A stretch of DNA of 64,000 nucleotides from Planctomycetota bacterium (lineage in GTDB: Bacteria > Planctomycetota > PLA2 > JAEUHO01): the NCBI GenBank assembly GCA_020851795.1, contig JADZCA010000028.1, forward strand, positions 40,625 to 104,624. The letters run 5' to 3'. Positions 59,386 to 64,000 of the stretch are shown in pieces. A program made the position numbers and the translations under genes. Below the pieces are notes generated by a model, which saw only the letters and a list, made by a program, of their open reading frames with translations, did no database searches and was not told where the DNA came from. How positions within the stretch are numbered: the stretch's first letter is position 1; each line of letters opens with the position of its first letter.

Positions 59386-61986
59386 TCAGGGGTTCCAGCG
59401 CCAGGAGATGTTGGAGCCCTTGGCCACCATCGCACCGAAGGCGTGCTCCTGCCAGTAGACGAGCCCGTGGGGCTTGCCGATGGCGACGAGCATCGTCCCG
59501 GTCGAGCCGAAGCCGGCCGCGAGGAGCGCGTTCTTCGCCTGCAGCGGCGTCAGGCCGATCAGGTTGGGCATCGGCCGCAGGATGCCGCCGATCGGCGACT
59601 TCGCGACGCGGATCTTGACCGCGCTCCCCTTGGCCACGAACACCGGCGACGCGGGCGCCTGGTCGTAGACCTTGCCGGGCGCGTGCGCGAACGTGGAGAC
59701 GAGCTCCACGTCGGCGACGAGGCCCTTCGCCACGAGCGCCGCGGTCGCGGCGGCCTGGCTGAAGCCGACGACGTTGGGCACCATCACGGCGACCGGCTGG
59801 GGGAACGGCGCCTTGGCGACGCGCACCTGGATCGTCGCGTTCGGCGCGACGAACTGGCCCGCGGCGGGCAGCTGGCCGACGACGGTGCCCGGGGCCTTCG
59901 TGATGTCCACGACCCAGTCGAGGTCGCTCTGGAGGCCCTTGGCGTTGAGCAGCGCCACGGCCTGGTCCTTCGTCTTGTTGACGAGGTTGGGCACCTCGAC
60001 GGGGATCCCGAGCCCCATCGGCACGCGGATCACGACGGTCGAGCCCGACTGGACCGACACGCCGGCGATCGGCGTCTGGTCGAACACGAGGCCCGGCGGC
60101 TTGCCCGGGGCGGGGACGACCTTGAGGTCGGGGTCCAGTCCCAGGCCGTTGAGCATCGCGATCGCCTGCGCGGTCGTCTTGCCGACGAGCACCGGCACGA
60201 CGACGAGCAGCGGCTTGGCGACCTTGAACGTCACCACGGTGCCCGGCTGCGCGAGCGTGTTCGCCGCGCGGTCCTGCCAGAACACCTTGCCGACGGGCTT
60301 GCCGGGCGCGAACACGTCCACCGCCGCGCCCGAGAGGCCGGCCGCGGCGAGCGAGAGCAGCGCCTGCGCCTTCGTCTTGCCGTTGAGGTCGGGGACCTGC
60401 TTCCACGCGACCGGCGGCTTGGCGACCTTGAAGGTCACCGTCGAGCCGACGGGCAACTTCGTCGTCGCCGCGATGTCCTGCGCGTAGACCTTGAACGGCG
60501 GGTGCGCGATCGTGACGACCTCGATCGCGCTGCCGGCGAGCGAGGCGGCGGCGAGCATCGCGTTGGCCTGCACCACGCTCTTGCCGGTCAGGTCGGGCAC
60601 CTCGACGAGCGGCGGGCCCGCGGGCGGGCGCGCGAGCTTGACGACCACGTTCGTGCCGGGCGGCACGACGAGGAAGGCGGCGAGCGACTGGCTGTAGATG
60701 CGGTGGGGCGGGTGCGCGACCGTCACGACCTCGACGACCGAGATCGACAGGCCGGCCTGTGCGGCCATCGCGAGCGCGCCGCCCTTGGTGGCGCCGAAGA
60801 AGTTCGGCACCGGCGTCGGCATCGGCGGGGGCGGCGGCTGCGCGACGCGGAACGCGATCGCGGTGCCGACGTCGACGAGCGTGCCCGGCACCAGCTGCTG
60901 GGCGAACACCTGCAGCGGCGGCACCGAGCCCATCGGCTGGTGGATGGGGTTGGCGACGAGGCCGATCGAGCCGAGCAGCGCCTCGGCCTGCTGCTGCTGG
61001 AGGCCGACGAGCTCGGGCACCGAGACCTTCGAGGGCGGCGGCGGCTCGACGGGCTGCGGGGGCGTGTAGCGGACGATCTGGAGCTTGACGCTCGCGTCGG
61101 GCGACACGACCTGGTCGGCGGCCGGGTCCTGCGAGACCACGAGGAACGCGCGCGACGGGTCGCCGTCCACCCACTCGACGACGGGGTCGAGGCCCGCGGC
61201 GCCGAGCGCGGCGCGCGCGGCGGCCTCGGTCATCGAGACGACGTTGGGGACGGTGACGGTCGGCGCGGTCGGCGCCGGGCCGCCGTCGCCGGGCGCGGTG
61301 ACGACGAGGTCCACGGTCGTGTAGCGCTCGGTCTCGGTGCCGGGCAGCGGGAGCTGCGCGACGACGACGTCGGGCGGCGTGCCCGGCACGACGACGCGTG
61401 ACACGCGCGCGTGGAGCCCGGCTGCGGCGATCGCCTGGATCGCGTCGGAGGGCGACAGGCGCGTGGCGTCGGGCACCGGGACGGTCGGGGGCAGCGTCGC
61501 GTCGGGCACGAACGAGAGCGTGAGCCGGCCGCGCAGCGCGAGCGGCTCGCCCATGGCGGGCGCCTGCGCGACGACCTTGCCGCGGTCGCTCTCCGCGCCC
61601 GGCACCGGCTGGAAGACGAGGTCGTAGAGCGCGCCGAACGCGGTGCTCGCGTCGGCCGTCGAGAGCCCGGTGGCCTTCGGCGCCGGCGTCGGGTCGGACG
61701 CCTTGACGCGCACGTCGAGCAGCACGACCGAGCCGCGGGGCGCCAGCGCGTTGGCCGCGGGCGTCTGCGCCGCGATCGAGCCGACGGGCACGCCCTCGAC
61801 CTCGTAGGTGGAGACGAGGAACCCGGCGCTCGTCAGCGCGGGGCCCGCCTCCTCGAGGGTCTTGCCCGCGACCTCGGGCACCGCGATCAGGTCGTCGGGG
61901 CCCGCCCACGCAGGGCGGGGACCACCGAGGAGCGCGGCGAAGGCCGCGAGCAGGATGGGGAGCACGACGGCCAGGGCGCGACGCAT
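59386..61986 (-). CDS. Secreted protein made of 12 tandem PASTA domains, no kinase
   Basis: 866 residues. A signal peptide (1-29, ending RPAWAG) is followed by twelve PASTA-like units of about 65-70 residues to the C-terminus. Typical openings are VPNVVSMTEAAARAALGAAG, VPELVGLQQQQAEALLGSIG, VPNLVNKTKDQAVALLNAKG and MPNLIGLTPLQAKNALLAAG. Units end in GSxVxxxVAKP-type strands. PASTA domains usually bind peptidoglycan fragments at the end of PknB-type kinases or penicillin-binding proteins; here there is no kinase, transpeptidase or membrane anchor. Probably a free periplasmic or surface wall-binding rod. ATG 61986 has GGAGG 6 nt upstream and TATCCT at 62016-62011. Confidence 0.9.
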   Translation of the reverse strand: MRRALAVVLPILLAAFAALLGGPRPAWAGPDDLIAVPEVAGKTLEEAGPALTSAGFLVSTYEVEGVPVGSIAAQTPAANALAPRGSVVLLDVRVKASDPTPAPKATGLSTADASTAFGALYDLVFQPVPGAESDRGKVVAQAPAMGEPLALRGRLTLSFVPDATLPPTVPVPDATRLSPSDAIQAIAAAGLHARVSRVVVPGTPPDVVVAQLPLPGTETERYTTVDLVVTAPGDGGPAPTAPTVTVPNVVSMTEAAARAALGAAGLDPVVEWVDGDPSRAFLVVSQDPAADQVVSPDASVKLQIVRYTPPQPVEPPPPSKVSVPELVGLQQQQAEALLGSIGLVANPIHQPMGSVPPLQVFAQQLVPGTLVDVGTAIAFRVAQPPPPPMPTPVPNFFGATKGGALAMAAQAGLSISVVEVVTVAHPPHRIYSQSLAAFLVVPPGTNVVVKLARPPAGPPLVEVPDLTGKSVVQANAMLAAASLAGSAIEVVTIAHPPFKVYAQDIAATTKLPVGSTVTFKVAKPPVAWKQVPDLNGKTKAQALLSLAAAGLSGAAVDVFAPGKPVGKVFWQDRAANTLAQPGTVVTFKVAKPLLVVVPVLVGKTTAQAIAMLNGLGLDPDLKVVPAPGKPPGLVFDQTPIAGVSVQSGSTVVIRVPMGLGIPVEVPNLVNKTKDQAVALLNAKGLQSDLDWVVDITKAPGTVVGQLPAAGQFVAPNATIQVRVAKAPFPQPVAVMVPNVVGFSQAAATAALVAKGLVADVELVSTFAHAPGKVYDQAPASPVFVAKGSAVKIRVAKSPIGGILRPMPNLIGLTPLQAKNALLAAGFGSTGTMLVAIGKPHGLVYWQEHAFGAMVAKGSNISWRWNP

Positions 61987-62104
61987 GACGATCCTCCGCT
62001 CGATCCCGGGAGGATACCGGCAGGGGGCGTCCCCCGGGTAGGTCGGGCGAAACCCCTGCGCCCGCGGCGGGTTTCAACCGGCGAACACCCCCCTGGAGCA
62101 CCCC
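61987..62104. promoter_or_regulatory. Divergent promoter region, with hairpin in the plus-strand leader
   Basis: Minus strand: TATCCT (62016-62011) and GGAGG serve the PASTA gene. Plus strand: GAAACCC (62049-62055) pairs with GGGTTTC (62069-62075) about 30 nt before the ATG at 62105. GGAG lies 6 nt before that ATG. Confidence 0.45.
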
Positions 62105-62653
62105 ATGAAGCGCATGCTGTCCTTCGCCCTCGCCGCCACCCTCCTCGCCGCCGCGGTCGCGCCCGTGGCCTCCGCCGGCCCCCGGGAGCGGGGCGGCCGC
62201 GGCCGCGCGTTCGCGGGCCGCGAGGCCGGCCCCCGGGCCCGCCTCGCCCGCAAGATGGCGGTCCGTCGTCACCGCGCCCACAAGCTCCTGAAGGCGCTCG
62301 AACTGACCGACGCGCAGAAGCAGGCGCTCAAGGAGGCGCGCGAGGGCGCGGCGACGGTCCGCCAGGACCTCGGCGCGAAGATCCGCGCGCTGCTCGAGCA
62401 GGCGCGCAAGGGCGAGCGGACGCCCGAGACGCGCAAGGCGGTCCGCGAGCAGGTCAAGGCCGCGGTGGCCTCGGCCCGCACGGCGGTCGAGCCGTCGGCG
62501 ACGCGCTTCGTCGCGAGCCTCTCGGCCGAGCAGAAGGCGAAGCTCGCCGAGAAGGCGAAGGCCCACGGCAAGACCTTCGAGGAGGCCCGCCTCGTCAAGG
62601 CGATCGAGGGCATGCTGATCGCCCCCGGCCGCCACGGCCGCGGCAACCGCTGA
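62105..62653 (+). CDS. Spy/CpxP-like periplasmic protein
   Basis: 182 residues. A signal peptide (1-24, LAATLLAAAVAPVASAG) leads to a very basic, all-helical mature protein. LTDAQKQALKEAREG (about 67-81) and LSAEQKAKLAEKAKA (about 140-154) are LTxxQ-type motifs that mark Spy/CpxP/CnrR-like proteins, which bind unfolded proteins or metal-sensing partners in the periplasm. The Gly/Arg-rich stretch after the signal peptide and the Arg/Gly/His tail are unusual. Two strong hairpins follow the stop. Exact role is unknown; envelope stress chaperone is the best guess. Confidence 0.75.
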   Translation: MKRMLSFALAATLLAAAVAPVASAGPRERGGRGRAFAGREAGPRARLARKMAVRRHRAHKLLKALELTDAQKQALKEAREGAATVRQDLGAKIRALLEQARKGERTPETRKAVREQVKAAVASARTAVEPSATRFVASLSAEQKAKLAEKAKAHGKTFEEARLVKAIEGMLIAPGRHGRGNR

Positions 62654-62668
62654 CGCTCCGACGACGCC

Positions 62669-62738
62669 CGCGCGGGGCCCAGACCCCGCGCGCCGCGCCC
62701 CTCGCGGGCCCCGCTCCCCTCCCGGAGCGGGGCCCGCG
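62669..62738 (+). terminator. Tandem GC hairpins after the Spy-like gene
   Basis: CGCGCGGGG (62669-62677) pairs perfectly with CCCCGCGCG (62684-62692). CGCGGGCCCCGCTCC-type arm 62703-62717 pairs perfectly with 62724-62738 around a 6-nt loop, a 15-bp stem. There is no T-tract; terminators in this genome may rely on the stem alone. Confidence 0.6.
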
Positions 62739-62766
62739 GTGCGTTCCGGGGGCGGGCGATCCGCCG

Positions 62767-63011
62767 ATGGGGGCGCGCCGCCGCCGTCCGGCGCGCGGCG
62801 ACGATCGCGGCAGCGCGCTCGGCGGCAGCGCGGGCGTCGCCGAGGGCGCAGTGCGATTCGGACCTCCCCCGCGGCCGCCGACCCGCAGCTCGCGGCGGCG
62901 ACGCGCGGTGACTTCGGGCGCGTGCTCGCGCCGCTCCGCGCGTCGATCGAGGCCGTGGGGGCGCGCGTGGACCGTCTCTACGAGCTCATCCCCGCCGGCG
63001 GAGGCCGCTGA
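62767..63011 (+). pseudogene. Possible small gene with a frameshift near 62855
   Basis: Part of a 474-nt stretch without a clear gene (62654-63127). From ATG 62767 the frame reads [20 protein letters not shown] and keeps G or C at nearly every third position until about 62857. After that the +2 frame shows the same coding bias and encodes RVLAPLRASIEAVGARVDRL, ending at 63011 as a short amphipathic helix. The two halves together would make about 80 residues. It could be a broken gene, a sequencing slip or chance. No family recognised. Confidence 0.3.
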
Positions 63012-63127
63012 CGACGATCGCATCCCGCTCGCTCCCGCGCCCCAGCGGGGGTCGATCGAAGGCGGGCGCGGGCGAGTCGACGTTGGAGACGCGAGAACCC
63101 GGCGGAAAGCGATTGGCGTGGGTAGCG

Positions 63128-63778
63128 CTATCGCGACCGTGCAATGCGCTCATAGCGGCGCCAGAGCGGAAACTTCGACGACAGCGAAGAAGCCTGCTCG
63201 GCCGTCAGAATGTAGCGGATGAAGTAGACGTGCACCTCTTCCAGCGTTCGGGTTCGAAGTGCATCCGCCTCGTGGGTCACCTCGGCGGAGACTCGTCCTC
63301 GTAGCCTCATCTCGACGCGCTCCGAGAGCACCAGATCGTAGATGCGTCGATTGATGTAGTCGACCATCTCTTCACGCTGCCGACCGTCGACGGGCGGCTG
63401 GAGGTTCTGGAACCAGTTGGTGAACTGCGCGTCGAAGTACGCGCTCGCGTCCGACCTGGAGAGCGAGACGGACACCTCGCGCATCGCGTCGTCGAGGGTC
63501 GTGATCATCGCGCTGGACGCGGGGGACCCGGGCGTGGGCGTCGGCTCGACCGCGCTGCCTGCCTCCCGATCTCCAGGTGGCGGCCGGTCTGACGCTGGAG
63601 TCCGGGTCGCCGGATGCAGCGACACGTCAGGGGATGGACCACCGGGGCCCTCTCCTCGAGTCTCCGACGTCGTTCCGGGGACGAGCTCTGGCGTACCGGT
63701 CGTGCCCCGGCCGAGGAGTGTCGTCAGGCCGAACCCCGCCGCGAGGCCCGCGACGAAGGCAAAGACCCAGTGGCGCAT
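63128..63778 (-). CDS. Hypothetical signal-anchored protein with atypical base composition
   Basis: 216 residues. An N-terminal helix (about 4-22, WVFAFVAGLAAGFGLTTLLG) is a signal peptide or anchor. A Thr/Pro/Gly-rich linker runs to about 88. The folded part (about 90-216) is helical with YFDAQFTNWFQNLQPPVDGR, MVDYINRRIYDLVLSERVEM and RTLEEVHVYFIRYILTAEQA. AAGGAG lies 6 nt before the ATG at 63778, a better ribosome binding site than most genes here. GC is visibly lower than upstream genes, and codons such as AGA, CTA or ATA-type triplets are commoner, suggesting acquired DNA. I do not recognise the family. Confidence 0.7.
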   Translation of the reverse strand: MRHWVFAFVAGLAAGFGLTTLLGRGTTGTPELVPGTTSETRGEGPGGPSPDVSLHPATRTPASDRPPPGDREAGSAVEPTPTPGSPASSAMITTLDDAMREVSVSLSRSDASAYFDAQFTNWFQNLQPPVDGRQREEMVDYINRRIYDLVLSERVEMRLRGRVSAEVTHEADALRTRTLEEVHVYFIRYILTAEQASSLSSKFPLWRRYERIARSR

Positions 63779-63861
63779 GGGAGTCTCCTTCCGGGCGCTG
63801 GCGGGCACGATCGCAGGTCGGACCGACTCGATAGGGCCTCGGGTGGCAAAGGGCCTCAACG

Positions 63862-63875
63862 CCCGCTGCAGCGGG
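63862..63875. terminator. Perfect 14-nt palindrome
   Basis: CCCGCTGCAGCGGG lies between the partial minus-strand gene at the right edge and the 63128-63778 gene. It could terminate the former. Confidence 0.25.
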
Positions 63876-63960
63876 TCACGTCGTCGGAAAGCCCCCGACC
63901 GTCGCTGGGGTGCAGACGATCCGTCGGAGGGCTGTCTCGCCGCAACGCCTAACGCTCCTC

Positions 63961-64000
63961 CTACTCCTCCTTCACGTAGTCCAAGTACCCGATCATCATC
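63961..64000 (-). CDS. C-terminal end of a gene entering from the right
   Basis: Only the last dozen codons are visible (MMIGYLDYVKEE, stop TAG at 63963-63961). A real downstream end is plausible because the reading frame is open to the edge and the base composition matches the adjacent atypical gene, but the evidence is slight. Confidence 0.3.
   Translation of the reverse strand, partial: MMIGYLDYVKEE

Noticed and set aside
63851..63953. GCCTCAAC and GCCTAAC near the right edge, resembling half-sites of integron attC elements
   Set aside because: Both are in the same orientation; no matching GTTRRRY arm lies at the proper distance and no integrase is present.

Overview
The window is a very GC-rich (roughly three quarters G+C), gene-dense bacterial chromosome segment with many GTG starts, 4-nt stop/start overlaps and genes on both strands. 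A TolC-type outer-membrane protein, Lgt, signal peptides and lipoproteins point to a diderm. Several secreted HEAT-repeat proteins, a HEAT/von Willebrand A protein, a 12-repeat carboxypeptidase-regulatory-like protein and a 12-repeat PASTA protein without a kinase are most reminiscent of a high-GC Planctomycetota lineage. That placement is inference. No rRNA, tRNA, CRISPR array or transposase gene was found.

1-27.4 kb is a surface-polysaccharide region. Its left part is mostly on the minus strand: membrane glycosyltransferase-like (GT-C) proteins, GT2 enzymes, two methyltransferases, a DegT-type sugar aminotransferase, a 39-residue coupled micro-ORF and an ABC exporter. Divergent from the exporter is a plus-strand run (11278-27405). 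It holds four GT4 enzymes, a degenerate asparagine-synthase homologue, an O-antigen ligase/polymerase, a two-domain oxidoreductase, a heparinase II/III-like protein, an NAD-epimerase, a WecA/MraY-type priming transferase, a PglF/CapD-type 4,6-dehydratase and a UbiA-type prenyltransferase. Together these could make activated amino-sugars, prime a polyprenyl carrier, build, polymerise and export a glycan.

27.4-35.9 kb holds a dual-specificity phosphatase, dapB, a ThiE/TenI-like gene, a HEAT lipoprotein, thiL, another GT-C protein, a membrane-anchored GT2 enzyme and tsaE. 35.9-45.6 kb holds the large repeat protein, an ECF-type sigma factor with an anti-sigma-like partner, an orphan 71-residue protein flanked by long non-coding stretches, a HEAT protein and TolC. 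45.8-57.6 kb is housekeeping: dusB, a HEAT protein, a small DUF5658-like membrane protein, a homocysteine methyltransferase/MTHFR fusion followed by metH, then lgt-gcvH-gcvT on the minus strand. 57.6-62.7 kb holds the HEAT/VWA protein, the PASTA-array protein and a Spy/CpxP-like protein. From about 63.1 kb base composition drops, suggesting the edge of acquired DNA.

Three features recur across genes. TAnnnT boxes lie 6-9 nt before start codons, suggesting leaderless transcripts. A roughly 40-nt GC-rich repeat sits on or just after four stop codons. Two copies of that repeat face each other in a 240-bp nested palindrome between tolC and dusB.
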